Source: Williamsia herbipolensis
GTDB taxonomy: Bacteria > Actinomycetota > Actinomycetes > Mycobacteriales > Mycobacteriaceae
DNA length: 64,000 bases
Assembly: GCF_000964005.1 (NCBI RefSeq)
Contig: NZ_JXYP01000020.1
Location: 1 to 64,000 of the forward strand
Direction: 5' to 3'
Shown: positions 43,001 through 51,357 of the stretch, piece after piece
How positions within the stretch are numbered: position 1 is the stretch's first letter
How the letters are laid out: the number at the start of each line of letters is the position of its first letter
The notes under the pieces: model-generated
Told to the model about the DNA's origin: nothing
The model's database searches: none
Seen by the model: the letters and a program-made list of their open reading frames with translations, nothing else
Translations under genes and position numbers: made by a program

Positions 43001-43636
43001 CTGGCCGAGGTCTACACGACGTGGGGCGGCTTCGCCTACGGGCGCGGCCTCGACGGTGTCCCGGCCGCCGACGACATGCGCACCGCGTACCGGCGGATCG
43101 CCGTCGCGGCGAAGAACACCGACACCCGCGAGCACGACATCGCCGACTCCGACGACTACTTCCAGTACCACGGCGGCATGGTCGCCACGGTGCGGTCGCT
43201 GACCGGTAAATCGCCCGAGGCCTACATCGGCGACAGCACACGACCGGAATCGGTGCGCACCCGCACGCTGGCCGAGGAGACCGCTCGGGTGTTCCGGGCC
43301 CGCGTCATCAACCCGCGGTGGCTCGACGCCATGCGACGCCACGGATACAAGGGCGCGTTCGAGATGGCCGCGACCGTCGACTATCTCTTCGGCTACGACG
43401 CGACCACCGGCGTGGTGCAGGACTGGATGTACGAGAAGCTCACCGAGACGTACGTCCTCGACGAGACGAACCGCAAGTTCATGGCCGAGTCGAACCCGTG
43501 GGCGCTGCACGGGATCGCCGAGCGGCTCCTCGAGGCCGCCGGGCGGGAGCTGTGGTCGCAGCCCCCGCCGGAACTGCTCGCCCAGCTGCAGCAGGTGTTC
43601 CTCGAGACCGAAGGTGACATCGAGGGCGACGAGTAG
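40013..43636 (+). CDS. cobN: Cobaltochelatase large subunit CobN
   Basis: CobN is the large subunit of the ATP-dependent chelatase that inserts cobalt into hydrogenobyrinate a,c-diamide. The 1207-residue protein matches the family and includes HIGKHGNLEWLPGK, PSGPSGSPLRG, and SIWGTSAMRTSGDDIAE, motifs shared with ChlH/BchH. CobS and CobT are not in the window. The GTG follows GGGAGG by nine bases and lies directly after the riboswitch. Confidence 0.95.
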   Translation: MILLLSTSDTDLSSARSSGGDYTWANCNRISVTDDLPAMLDAADLVIVRILGGRQMWESGVATVLSSGVPLVMLGGEMAPDAALMELSTVPANVASQAHQYFAEGGPENLLQLSWFLSDTVLLTGHGFEPPQSTPTWGILERDHTDVAGPTVAVLFYRAQHLSGNTGYIHALCDALVAHGARPLPIFCASLRAAPPELLDTLRAADAMVVTVLAAGGTRPAGVTAGGDDEAWDVAELAALDVPILQGLCLTSSRATWADGDDGMTPLDVATQVAVPEFDGRIITVPFSFKEIDAEGLSTYVPDAERCARVAGIATRYARLRHIAPADKRVALMLSAYPTKHARIGNAVGLDTPASTIGVLRAMRAAGYDMGPEYGDDAVPGLAAGDGDALIHALIEAGGQDPDWLSAEQLERNPIRISASLYREWFATLPDDFRARVVDHWGPPPGELYVDRSSDPDGEIVIAALQFANILLMVQPPRGFGENPIAIYHDPDLPPSHHYLAAYRWVAAPADRGGFGADAIVHIGKHGNLEWLPGKTLAMSASCGTDAALGDLPLIYPFLVNDPGEGTQAKRRAHATLVDHLIPPMARAESYGDITRLEQLLDEHSNITTLDPVKLPAIRQQIWTLMTAAQMHTDLGLEERPAEEVFDDMLLHVDGWLCEIKDVQIRDGLHILGEAPRGESEIDMVLAMLRARQMWGGERSVPGLREALGLSEDGDEVRGRVDEIEVRARDLIVAMADADWAVDAVGSVVASVEDATQRETVGRILEFAATEVVPRLRQTDGEVDRILHALNGGFIPSGPSGSPLRGLINVLPTGRNFYSVDPKAIPSRLAWETGQLMAESLVDRYLTDHGEYPQSVGLSIWGTSAMRTSGDDIAEVFALLGVLPVWDEGSRRVVRLEPIGLAELKRPRIDVTVRISGFFRDAFPHVLAMLDDAVRLVADLDEPHESNFVRAHAQADLADHGDERRATTRIFGSKPGSYGAGLLQLVDSKNWRSDTDLAEVYTTWGGFAYGRGLDGVPAADDMRTAYRRIAVAAKNTDTREHDIADSDDYFQYHGGMVATVRSLTGKSPEAYIGDSTRPESVRTRTLAEETARVFRARVINPRWLDAMRRHGYKGAFEMAATVDYLFGYDATTGVVQDWMYEKLTETYVLDETNRKFMAESNPWALHGIAERLLEAAGRELWSQPPPELLAQLQQVFLETEGDIEGDE

Positions 43637-43649
43637 GCGGCCGACACAG

Positions 43650-43667
43650 CCCGGCGTGCCGTCCGGG
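43650..43667 (+). terminator. Weak hairpin after cobN
   Basis: CCCGG and CCGGG flank an 8-base loop 14 bases past the cobN stop. The 5-bp stem is short and is followed by an A-run, not a T-run. Confidence 0.25.
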
Positions 43668-43730
43668 AGAAAAATCGGTCCCTCGTTCGTTGACCCGGTA
43701 CTCCATCACCACAACCGAGGACTGATCGCC

Positions 43731-44204
43731 ATGAAGCTCGCCGTGTTCGCCACCTACCTGCTCGTCGAGATCGGCGCGTTCGTCGGTCTGGTGTACGCGA
43801 TCGGGTTCTGGTGGACGCTGCTGGCGACGTTCGCCGCAGTGATCATCGGCTTCGCGCTGCTGCGTCGCCAGGGTGCGCGCGTCTTCGCCGAACTCCGTGC
43901 CGCGGCAGACGGTTCCACCGATTCGGTGCGACCGCTCACCGACACCGCATTGCTCGCCGGCTCGGTGTTCCTGCTGTTCCTGCCGGGCATCGTCAGCACG
44001 GTGCTCGGTATCGCGCTGCTGCTCGGACCCGTCCGGGCACTGGCACGCCCGCTCGTCGCCGCACTCGGCGCCCGTCGCGTCGTGACGGCGATGAACCGCT
44101 ACGGCGCCGCCGGCGGCCGCGGGATCGTCGTCGAGGGCGAGGTCGTCGACCCGACACATCCCGCGTCGCCCGGAGCCACCCCGGGATGGCGTTCGATCGG
44201 CTGA
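43731..44204 (+). CDS. FxsA family membrane protein
   Basis: The 157-residue protein has N-terminal membrane helices (about 3-22 and 25-42), a short loop, and a third hydrophobic helix (about 75-100, LLAGSVFLLFLPGIVSTVLGIALLLGPV) with the FLPGIVSTVLGIALLLGP signature of FxsA. FxsA was named for suppressing F-exclusion of phage T7; its cellular role is unclear. A GAGG lies about 11 bases before the ATG. The next gene begins 48 bases later. Confidence 0.85.
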   Translation: MKLAVFATYLLVEIGAFVGLVYAIGFWWTLLATFAAVIIGFALLRRQGARVFAELRAAADGSTDSVRPLTDTALLAGSVFLLFLPGIVSTVLGIALLLGPVRALARPLVAALGARRVVTAMNRYGAAGGRGIVVEGEVVDPTHPASPGATPGWRSIG

Positions 44205-44252
44205 GTGGCCTGACGCCGGTACCCGCGCGCGCACAGGGCACACTGGACCCTC

Positions 44253-45860
44253 GTGGGAACTCAACTGTTCGTCGGCGGACACATCTATTCGCCGGTCTCC
44301 CCGGACGCGACCGCGATGGCCGTCACCGACGGCGTCATCTCCTGGATCGGGTCCGACCGCGTCGGTCGTGCCCTGCACCCCGACGCCGAGATCGACGATC
44401 TCGCGGGCGCTTTCGTCGCCCCGGCGTTCGTGGACTCCCACGTCCACCTCACCTCGACGGGCCTGTCGCTGGCCGGACTGGACCTCTCGGAGGCGACGAG
44501 CCGGGCGGAGTGCCTCGAACTGTTGCGCACGCATGCCACCGACACCCCCGGCGGTGACCTCATCTGGGGTCTCGGGTGGGACGACTCGCAGTGGACCGAT
44601 CACGCCAGCCCCACCACCGATGAGGTGGACGCCATCGTCGGTGACCGCCCCGTCTACCTCGCGCGCATCGACGAACACTCCGCGGTGGCCTCCTCGGCGC
44701 TGCGGTTGATCGCGGCCGGCGTCGACGAGGCCCACGGGTACGACCCTCAACAGCCGCTCACCGCCGAGGCACACCACCTGGTCCGCGGCGCCGCGCGCGA
44801 GCTCCTGACGCCCACCCAGCGTCGTCGCGCCCAGTTGCGCGCACTCGACGAGGCCGTGGCGCACGGCGTGGTGATGGTCCACGAGAACGGCGGCCCCGAC
44901 ATCAGCGGGCTCAACGACTTCGCCGCGATCGCCGACCTCGACCACCCGGTCGGCGTACGGCGGCTCTGGGGTCAGGCCGTGGCGACCGCCGACGATGCCC
45001 GTGCGCTGATGCAGGCCACCGGAGCCGACGGACTCGCCGGTGACCTGTTCATCGACGGTGCCATCGGATCGCACACGGCGTGGCTGTGTCACGCCTACTC
45101 CGACGACGCCGACAACCACGGCGTCGACTATCTCGACCACGACACCGTCCTGGCACACCTGCGGGCCTGCACTGAGGCCGGCGTCCAGGCCGGCTTCCAC
45201 CTCATCGGCGACGGGGCCACGGCGTGCGTGGTCAGCGCGTTCACCACACTCATCGACGAGATGGGGGCGGCGGCGGTCGCGCGGTGCGGTCACCGCATCG
45301 AGCACGCCGAGATGGTCGACGCCGCCGCCGCCGAGGTGCTCGCGCGGGCGGGCGTCACCGCCAGCATGCAACCGATCTTCGACGCCCTGTGGGGCGGACC
45401 GGGTGACCTCTACGAACAGCGGCTGGGGCTGCCGCGCGGCACCACCCTGAACGATTTCGCCGCGCTGGCACGCGCCGGGGTCACCCTCGCCTTCAGCTCC
45501 GACGCCCCGGTCACCGCGATCCACCCCTGGGAGCAGATCCGCGCCGCCGTCCACCACCACAACCCCCGCAACGCGGTGTCGCCGCGCGCCGCGTTCGCGG
45601 CCTGCACCCGGGGCGGGTGGCGCGCGGCCGGCGAGACCGATCGCGACCGCGGCACCCTCGTGCCGGGCGCACCCGCCGACTACGCCGTGTGGGAGGTGGG
45701 GGAGATGGTGACCGCCGGGTCCTCGGACAGCGTCGCCCGCTGGTCGACCGATCCCCGGTCACGCGTCCCCGCCCTGCCCGATGTCACCCCCGGCGTCGAT
45801 CTGCCGGTGTGCCTGCGCACGGTGCGCGCGGGCGAGGTCATCTACCGCAGGCCCAACTGA
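44253..45860 (+). CDS. Amidohydrolase family 3 (YtcJ-like) protein
   Basis: This 535-residue protein belongs to the YtcJ-like, D-aminoacylase-related branch of the metal-dependent hydrolases. It shows the N-terminal beta-sandwich, VAPAFVDSHVHL with the HxH metal ligands near 63-65, a late RIEHAEMVD His, and AFSSDAPVT with the catalytic Asp. Substrate unknown; candidates are N-acyl amino acids or cyclic amides. The TGA overlaps the lnt ATG by one base, so it is co-translated with lnt. Confidence 0.82.
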   Translation: MGTQLFVGGHIYSPVSPDATAMAVTDGVISWIGSDRVGRALHPDAEIDDLAGAFVAPAFVDSHVHLTSTGLSLAGLDLSEATSRAECLELLRTHATDTPGGDLIWGLGWDDSQWTDHASPTTDEVDAIVGDRPVYLARIDEHSAVASSALRLIAAGVDEAHGYDPQQPLTAEAHHLVRGAARELLTPTQRRRAQLRALDEAVAHGVVMVHENGGPDISGLNDFAAIADLDHPVGVRRLWGQAVATADDARALMQATGADGLAGDLFIDGAIGSHTAWLCHAYSDDADNHGVDYLDHDTVLAHLRACTEAGVQAGFHLIGDGATACVVSAFTTLIDEMGAAAVARCGHRIEHAEMVDAAAAEVLARAGVTASMQPIFDALWGGPGDLYEQRLGLPRGTTLNDFAALARAGVTLAFSSDAPVTAIHPWEQIRAAVHHHNPRNAVSPRAAFAACTRGGWRAAGETDRDRGTLVPGAPADYAVWEVGEMVTAGSSDSVARWSTDPRSRVPALPDVTPGVDLPVCLRTVRAGEVIYRRPN

Positions 45861-47503
45861 TGACCCGAGCACCGGTGATCCGGACTTGGCTGATCCGGAC
45901 GGGGACCGCCGCCGCCGGTGGTGTCGCGATGTGGGCGTCGTTCCCGCCGCGCAACCTCTGGTTCTTCGGTGTCGTCTCGCTCGGCCTGCTGTACGCGGCG
46001 CTCGCCGTGGACCGGCCCGGCGTCCGGATGGGCACCTGGTGCGGCTTCGTGTGGGGCGCCGCCTTCTGGCTACCGCTGCTGCCGTGGATCGGGGTCTACG
46101 TCGGCCCGCTGCCATGGGTCGCGTTGTCGATCGTCCTCGCGCTCTACCTCGCGCTGTTCGGTGCGATCGCCACGCTCACGATGCGTCTGGGCGTCGCACC
46201 GGTGTGGTTCGCCCTGTGCTGGGTGACCGTCGAGTGGGCACGATCGTCGTTCCCCTTCGGGGGTTTCCCCTGGGGCGCAACGGCCTTCGGACAGGTCGAC
46301 AGCCCACTGACCTCGGTCGCGGCCCTGGGCGGGGTACCCGGCCTGTCGTTCGTCGTCGCGCTCACCGGCGCGGGTGTCGCCGCCGTGGTCATCCTCGCGA
46401 TCACCCGCCCGCAGGCCATGCGGATGCGGTTGTCCGGCGCGGTCGCCGCGGTCGCGGTGGGTCCGATCGCCGCCGCCGCGATGTGGCCGTCGGTGCACGC
46501 CGCGAACACACCCGCCGACCGCCCCGGGTCGACGCTCACCGTGGCCGCCATCCAGGGCAACGTGCCGCGGTTGGGTCTCGACTTCAACTCCCAGCGCCGC
46601 GCGGTCCTCGACAACCACGTCGCCGAGACGTTGCGGCTGGCCGACGCGATCCGCGCCGGCACCCAGCCCCGACCCGACGTCGTGCTGTGGCCGGAGAACG
46701 CCTCCGACATCGATCCGCTCGACAACTCCGACGCCGCCGAGGAGATCACCGCGGCCTCGCGCGCGGTGGGCGCGCCGATTCTCGTGGGCACCCTGATCGA
46801 CAACGCCGACGGACGGCCCACCAACACCGTCCTGGTGTGGGACGGGGCGAACGGTCCGATCGGTCGCTACGACAAGCACATCGTGCAGCCGTTCGGCGAG
46901 TACCTGCCGTGGCGGTCGTTCTTCCGCCACTTCTCCTCCTACGCCGACAAGGCCGGCAACTTCCGCGCCGGCACCGGCAGCACGGCGCTGACCGTCCCGG
47001 TCACGGGGGCCGACGGTTCGGTGCGGGTCGGCGTGTCGACCTGTTGGGAGGTCGCCTTCGACCGCTCGGCGCGGTCAGCGGTCGACGCCGGGGCCCAGTT
47101 CCTCTACGTGCCGACCAACAACGCCACGTTCGGCCGCACCCAGATGACCTACCAGCAGCTCGCGATGTCGCAGATCCGGGCCGTCGAGCACGGGCGCGCG
47201 GTGGCGGTCGCGGCGACGAGCGGCATCAGCGCGATCGTGGCGCCCGACGGGCATGTGACCTCCCGCACCGAGTTCTTCGCCCCCGGCACACTGGTCTCGA
47301 CGATCCCGCTGCACGTGAACCGCACCCCGGCGACGCGCGCCGGGGCGATCCCGCAAGCCGTGCTCGTCGCGTTGACGGTCATCGGGTTTTTGGTCGCGCT
47401 GGTCCGGCGTATTAAGTTGGGCGAACATGTGCGCGCCGAGACCTCGCGCGACGAGCCGCTGACCACCGCGGTATCGACGGGGTCGAGCGGCGAGCAGACC
47501 TGA
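45860..47503 (+). CDS. lnt: Apolipoprotein N-acyltransferase Lnt
   Basis: Lnt adds the third acyl chain to the N-terminal cysteine of lipoproteins at the outer face of the membrane. The 547-residue protein has about six N-terminal membrane helices and a nitrilase-type periplasmic domain with the Glu-Lys-Cys triad in [26 protein letters not shown] and [11 protein letters not shown] final helix near 490-510 returns to the cytoplasm. Here lnt is separate from ppm1; in M. tuberculosis they are fused as Ppm1. Confidence 0.93.
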   Translation: MTRAPVIRTWLIRTGTAAAGGVAMWASFPPRNLWFFGVVSLGLLYAALAVDRPGVRMGTWCGFVWGAAFWLPLLPWIGVYVGPLPWVALSIVLALYLALFGAIATLTMRLGVAPVWFALCWVTVEWARSSFPFGGFPWGATAFGQVDSPLTSVAALGGVPGLSFVVALTGAGVAAVVILAITRPQAMRMRLSGAVAAVAVGPIAAAAMWPSVHAANTPADRPGSTLTVAAIQGNVPRLGLDFNSQRRAVLDNHVAETLRLADAIRAGTQPRPDVVLWPENASDIDPLDNSDAAEEITAASRAVGAPILVGTLIDNADGRPTNTVLVWDGANGPIGRYDKHIVQPFGEYLPWRSFFRHFSSYADKAGNFRAGTGSTALTVPVTGADGSVRVGVSTCWEVAFDRSARSAVDAGAQFLYVPTNNATFGRTQMTYQQLAMSQIRAVEHGRAVAVAATSGISAIVAPDGHVTSRTEFFAPGTLVSTIPLHVNRTPATRAGAIPQAVLVALTVIGFLVALVRRIKLGEHVRAETSRDEPLTTAVSTGSSGEQT

Positions 47504-47517
47504 GTCGAAGGAGACCC

Positions 47518-48348
47518 ATGGATTCGCGGACCCCGCAGGGCCACGGCCCGTCCGGCGCCCCTGATCCGTCGGGCGTCCCTGATCCGTCCCGCCCGGTCGG
47601 CCCCGACGGCGCCGGCACGCTCGTGATCATCCCGACCTACAACGAGCGGGAGAACCTGCCGCTCATCATCGGCCGTCTGCACGCGTCCCTGTCGGCGGCG
47701 CACGTCCTCGTCGTCGACGACGGCAGCCCCGACGGCACCGGTGCACTGGCCGACGAGCTGGCGTCGGCGGACGCCGACAACCGGATCCACGTCATGCACC
47801 GCGCGGAGAAGAGCGGCCTCGGTGGCGCCTACATCGCCGGGTTCGGATGGGGTCTCGAGCGCGACTACGCCGTGCTGGTGGAGATGGACGCCGACGGCAG
47901 CCACGCGCCGGAGCAGCTGCACCGGCTGCTCGACGGGATCAATGCCGGTTCCGACCTCGTCATCGGGTCCCGGTACGTCGCCGGGGGATCACTGGTGAAC
48001 TGGCCGAAGCGGCGCAAGCTGCTGTCGCAGGGCGCGAACACCTACTCGCGGCTGGCGCTCGGCGTGCGCGTACGTGACATCACCGCGGGGTATCGCGCCT
48101 ACCGCCGCGCGGTGTTGGAGAAGATCGACATCGCGTCGGTCGATTCCCACGGCTACTGCTTCCAGATCGACCTCGCCTGGCGCACGATTCAGGCGGGTTT
48201 CACCGTCAGCGAGGTGCCGATCACGTTCACCGAGCGCCAGATCGGCGAATCGAAGATGAGCGGTGACGTGATCGGTGAGGCGTTCTTCAAGGTGTTCGAG
48301 TGGGGCATGAAGCACCGACTCGAGAAGGCAGGCATCCGCCGGTCGTGA
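47518..48348 (+). CDS. ppm1: Polyprenol-phosphate mannosyltransferase Ppm1
   Basis: Ppm1 makes polyprenyl-phosphomannose from GDP-mannose, the donor for lipomannan, lipoarabinomannan and protein mannosylation. The 276-residue GT2 enzyme has a disordered Pro/Gly N-terminus (1-33), [21 protein letters not shown] and the metal-binding DAD (124-126) in MDADGSH. It lacks C-terminal membrane helices, so membrane contact likely comes from the neighbouring Lnt, as shown for M. smegmatis. AAGGAG precedes the ATG. Confidence 0.94.
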   Translation: MDSRTPQGHGPSGAPDPSGVPDPSRPVGPDGAGTLVIIPTYNERENLPLIIGRLHASLSAAHVLVVDDGSPDGTGALADELASADADNRIHVMHRAEKSGLGGAYIAGFGWGLERDYAVLVEMDADGSHAPEQLHRLLDGINAGSDLVIGSRYVAGGSLVNWPKRRKLLSQGANTYSRLALGVRVRDITAGYRAYRRAVLEKIDIASVDSHGYCFQIDLAWRTIQAGFTVSEVPITFTERQIGESKMSGDVIGEAFFKVFEWGMKHRLEKAGIRRS

Positions 48349-48363
48349 CCGACCGGCGGATGC
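48332..48363. terminator. Perfect 13-bp hairpin over the ppm1 stop codon
   Basis: GCATCCGCCGGTC and its exact reverse complement flank the loop GTGACC, and the ppm1 TGA (48346-48348) is in the loop. It lies 14 bases from the convergent rbpA stop, so it probably ends transcription from both sides. No T-tract. Confidence 0.65.
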
Positions 48364-48376
48364 GACCTCCCGGGGT

Positions 48377-48721
48377 CTAGGTGGTGACGCCGCGGCGACG
48401 CTGCTTGAGCAGGTCCATCCGCTCGGTCAACAGCTCCTCCAGCTCGGCCTCGCTGCGACGCTCGAGCAGCATGTCCCAGTGGGTGCGCGGCGGCTTGACC
48501 TTCTTCTCGTCGGGCTCGGCGCCCTCGAGGATGGTGCCCTCCATGCCGTTCTTGCACGGCCACTTCGAGGGGATCTCGGCGTCGTCGGCGAACGGGACGT
48601 CGAACAGTTCGCCGTTGTCGGTGCGGTATTGCACGATGCGGCGAGGTGCCAGGTCGTGGTCGCGGTCGGTCTCGTAGCTGACCGCGCCCAGTCGGCTACC
48701 TCGGAGTACTCGATCTGCCAT
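48377..48721 (-). CDS. rbpA: RNA polymerase-binding protein RbpA
   Basis: RbpA binds RNA polymerase and group I/II sigma factors, stabilising the open complex and influencing rifampicin tolerance. The 114-residue protein has the N-terminal MADRVLRGSRLGAVSYETDR tail, the core with WPCKNGMEG, and a C-terminal sigma-interacting helix (LLERRSEAELEELLTERMDLLKQRR). The ATG follows AGAGAGG by eight bases. A good sigma-A-type promoter lies about 130 bases upstream, giving a leader of roughly 120 bases. Confidence 0.95.
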   Translation of the reverse strand: MADRVLRGSRLGAVSYETDRDHDLAPRRIVQYRTDNGELFDVPFADDAEIPSKWPCKNGMEGTILEGAEPDEKKVKPPRTHWDMLLERRSEAELEELLTERMDLLKQRRRGVTT

Positions 48722-48849
48722 GGTGTCGTCCTCTCTGCTGTGGACTCGTCGACCGGGGATGCGGCGATCGGTGCGCGCAGCCGCCGGGACGTCGGGCCGA
48801 CCGGGCTGCCGCGGATCGGCACCGGTCGCCTGCGAGCCAGAACACCGCA

Positions 48850-48878
48850 ATGATACCCGCCATTCCCATAGCGGTCAC
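48850..48878 (-). promoter_or_regulatory. Predicted rbpA promoter
   Basis: On the minus strand GTGACC (48873-48878), a 17-base spacer and TATCAT (48850-48855) make the best sigma-70-like promoter seen here, matching TTGACA at four positions and TATAAT at five. Confidence 0.55.
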
Positions 48879-48937
48879 ATGCCGCGACACCGTCGGATCG
48901 CCCGCCGACGGTGCACAGCCCGTCTGGTCACCACCGG

Positions 48938-48943
48938 TACGCT
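48938..48943 (+). promoter_or_regulatory. -10 element for the gene at 48950
   Basis: TACGCT ends six bases before the ATG at 48950, the leaderless spacing. Confidence 0.5.
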
Positions 48944-48949
48944 GCGCTG

Positions 48950-49285
48950 ATGGATTCCGAGCGTCGGCGGCGCCCCTACGCCTGCGCGTGGTGCGGCCGC
49001 CCGGTCGTCGATTCCGAGACCGGCCGGCGCCGCAAGTACTGCAAACGTGCATGCCGTCAGCGCGCCTACGAACAACGCGCCGCGGTCGGCGGCAGTGCGG
49101 TTCCCACCGATGCGGTGATCCTGTCGAGCACCGAGGCCACCGAACTGGTCGACCGGCTGTTCGAGCTGCGGTGCGCGGCCGAGGACGTCGCCACCGCGGT
49201 CGCCGAACGTGCGTCGCACGCCGAACTCGACGACCTGTGCCGCCGGCTGGTGGAGCAGGCCGGCGACGCCGAACGCCTGCGGTGA
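48950..49285 (+). CDS. Small Cys-rich (zinc-ribbon-like) protein
   Basis: This 111-residue protein opens with ACAWCGRPVV and RRRKYCKRACRQRAYEQR, a C-x2-C...C-x3-C arrangement that could hold one zinc ion in a very basic segment, possibly for nucleic-acid binding. The rest is helical and acidic. A comparable small gene (Rv2049c) lies beside rbpA in M. tuberculosis. Function unknown. The ATG is supported by the -10 element six bases upstream. It converges on the tandem TerD gene, 10 bases away. Confidence 0.75.
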   Translation: MDSERRRRPYACAWCGRPVVDSETGRRRKYCKRACRQRAYEQRAAVGGSAVPTDAVILSSTEATELVDRLFELRCAAEDVATAVAERASHAELDDLCRRLVEQAGDAERLR

Positions 49286-49295
49286 CCGCGACCCG

Positions 49296-50450
49296 TCAGA
49301 GGAAACGCTGGATCTGCTTGGCCGCCTCGCCGGGGTGTCGTGCCGCCATGCCCTCGCCGACGGCCTGCAGCTTCCAGCCGCCGTCGCCACGGAAGACCTT
49401 CGCCATCACGATGCCGGTGAACGGCATCCCACCGGCGAGGGTGTAGCGCGCGAGCTCGGCGCGGTTGGACTGGTCCACCAGACGACAGAACGCGTTGTCG
49501 ACCTGCTCGAAGGTCTGCCCCTGGTAGGACGTCACGATGAACAGGATCTGCGTGATCTGCTGCGGGATCCGGGTGAGGTCCACGTCGATCACCTCGTCGT
49601 CGCCGTCACCCTCGCCGGTGAGGTTGTCGCCATGGTGTTTCACCGAGCCGTCCTTGCTGACCAGCTGCCCGTAGTAGGCGAGGTCGGCGAGCTGAGTGCC
49701 GGCGAACAACATGGCCGAGGCGTCGAGGTCGATGTTCGACGACCGTCCACCCCCGAACAGACCCTTCTTGGTGAGGATCGGATCCCACCCCAGGCCCATG
49801 GTGATGCGGGTGAGGGCGACCCCGCCGTCCTTCTGCAGCGACACACGCTGGCCCTTGGTGAGGCTGACCGGTCGGTCCTTGCTGAGGCTGACCTCGCCGG
49901 TGGAGGCCGTCGGCCACGGCTGGGCTCCGGCGGGCGGTGTCGCAGCAGGCGGGGTCGGGGCGTCGTCGACCGACACCCCGTGGTCGGTGACCAGAGCCGC
50001 GAAGCCCCCGGCGTACCCCTGACCGACGGCGCGGACCTTCCAGTCCGCGCCGCGGCGATACACCTCGAGCGCGATCACGATCGACTCCGACGACAGGCCG
50101 TCGATCCGGTACTCGAACGCGTCGGCACCGCCGGCGCGGACGTGGGCGACCGGCGCCGCGACGGCACCGAACGTGCCGTTCTCGAGGGTGATCACCGCGC
50201 GGATCTGGCTGATGTCGGCGGGTACGGCCGACAGGTCGAGCCGCAGCGTGCCGACACCCGACCCACTGACCAGGGTGACCCCGGGACCCGACGGCTGGTT
50301 GAAGAAGACGAAGTCGGCGTCGGTGCGGACCTTGCCCGCATCGGTGACGAGCAACGCGGACAGATCACCCGCGGTCGCGAGGTCGATCGCGATCTCGACG
50401 TCGGTGGACCCGAGCGGCCCGTTCTGTCCCTTGGTCAGCGTCGTTGCCAT
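49296..50450 (-). CDS. Tandem TerD-domain protein (TerA-like)
   Basis: This 384-residue protein has two TerD-type domains. The first (about 1-165) lacks both the GLGWD and DNLTGEG calcium-binding motifs, as in TerA. A Pro/Ala linker and three VSL-x-K repeats follow. The second (from about 190) keeps GLGWD, NIDLDASA and [13 protein letters not shown], so it should bind Ca2+. It probably acts at the membrane in the Ter stress response. It starts 46 bases after the HAD gene and may be the last gene of that operon. Confidence 0.88.
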   Translation of the reverse strand: MATTLTKGQNGPLGSTDVEIAIDLATAGDLSALLVTDAGKVRTDADFVFFNQPSGPGVTLVSGSGVGTLRLDLSAVPADISQIRAVITLENGTFGAVAAPVAHVRAGGADAFEYRIDGLSSESIVIALEVYRRGADWKVRAVGQGYAGGFAALVTDHGVSVDDAPTPPAATPPAGAQPWPTASTGEVSLSKDRPVSLTKGQRVSLQKDGGVALTRITMGLGWDPILTKKGLFGGGRSSNIDLDASAMLFAGTQLADLAYYGQLVSKDGSVKHHGDNLTGEGDGDDEVIDVDLTRIPQQITQILFIVTSYQGQTFEQVDNAFCRLVDQSNRAELARYTLAGGMPFTGIVMAKVFRGDGGWKLQAVGEGMAARHPGEAAKQIQRFL

Positions 50451-50496
50451 CAGTAGCGGTCCTGTTCGTCGAGGTCGTTGTGCGGCGCGTCCGACG

Positions 50497-51357
50497 TCAT
50501 CGGGGTGGCGTCGGGTCGGTGCGGGTCCAGACGAGCAGCGTCTCGAGGATCTCCGCCGAGGCGGCGATCCCGGAACTGCTCGTAACGGACAACGACGGGT
50601 GGTGCCACGAGAGTTCCTGTAGCTCGCCGTGGCGTGGCCGGATCGACCGGTCGGCGGCGACGAGCATCGAGATGTCCAGCACCCCGTCCCCGGTGGCGAA
50701 CACGCGTCGTGGCCGGTCGGGCAGGTATCGCTCGCCGATGGCCTCGATGGCCGATGCCTTGGTGAGGGGGTCGGGGACGACGTAGATCTTGCGTCCCTGA
50801 CGTGACACGTTCCATCCGCGCTGCTCCGCCCACACCCGCCACCGCGACACCACGTCACCGGGCATGGACGGGAGATCGACCACGGCGTAACAGAACAGTC
50901 CGTCGGCGATGCGCAGGTTCGTCAGCCACGTCGGGTCGGAGTCGGCGGCGAGATGGTCGTACACCTCGTCGACCGGCGCACACGCGGCGCTCAGTCTCTC
51001 GACCTCGGTGCGCCACGCCGGGTCGGCGACACCGTCGAGCAGGATCTCGCCGCCGTTGGCCGCCACCGCGTATCGCGGTCGCCGGCCGCGATCGAGGGGG
51101 AGGTCGACGCGACGGAACTGCTCGACACTGCGCGTCGTCGTCGGGACCACGACGGCGAGGGTGTCGAGCTCGGCGAGCAGCTCGACCGCCACCGGCGACA
51201 TGAACGATTGCGGTGCATCGCGATAGAGCTCGACGCACCGGAACTCCGCCATCGCGAGCGGATCCTCGGGGGCCGCCACCCCTGCCGCGGCCGCCGAGTA
51301 GATCAGGGTGCGATCGAGGTCGGTCGCGATCAGATCCGTCGCGCCGACGGTGGTCAT
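50497..51357 (-). CDS. Ter-associated HAD-superfamily hydrolase
   Basis: The 286-residue protein is a HAD phosphatase with the nucleophile motif ATDLDRTLIYS, a C2-type cap (sucrose-phosphatase/Cof-like), a Lys in PDPLTKASAI and the late GDGVLDISML acidic motif. HAD enzymes of this type recur in Ter gene clusters together with phosphoribosyltransferases and StiP proteins. It likely dephosphorylates a pathway intermediate; the substrate is unknown. The ATG overlaps the StiP-type gene's stop by four bases. Confidence 0.85.
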   Translation of the reverse strand: MTTVGATDLIATDLDRTLIYSAAAAGVAAPEDPLAMAEFRCVELYRDAPQSFMSPVAVELLAELDTLAVVVPTTTRSVEQFRRVDLPLDRGRRPRYAVAANGGEILLDGVADPAWRTEVERLSAACAPVDEVYDHLAADSDPTWLTNLRIADGLFCYAVVDLPSMPGDVVSRWRVWAEQRGWNVSRQGRKIYVVPDPLTKASAIEAIGERYLPDRPRRVFATGDGVLDISMLVAADRSIRPRHGELQELSWHHPSLSVTSSSGIAASAEILETLLVWTRTDPTPPR

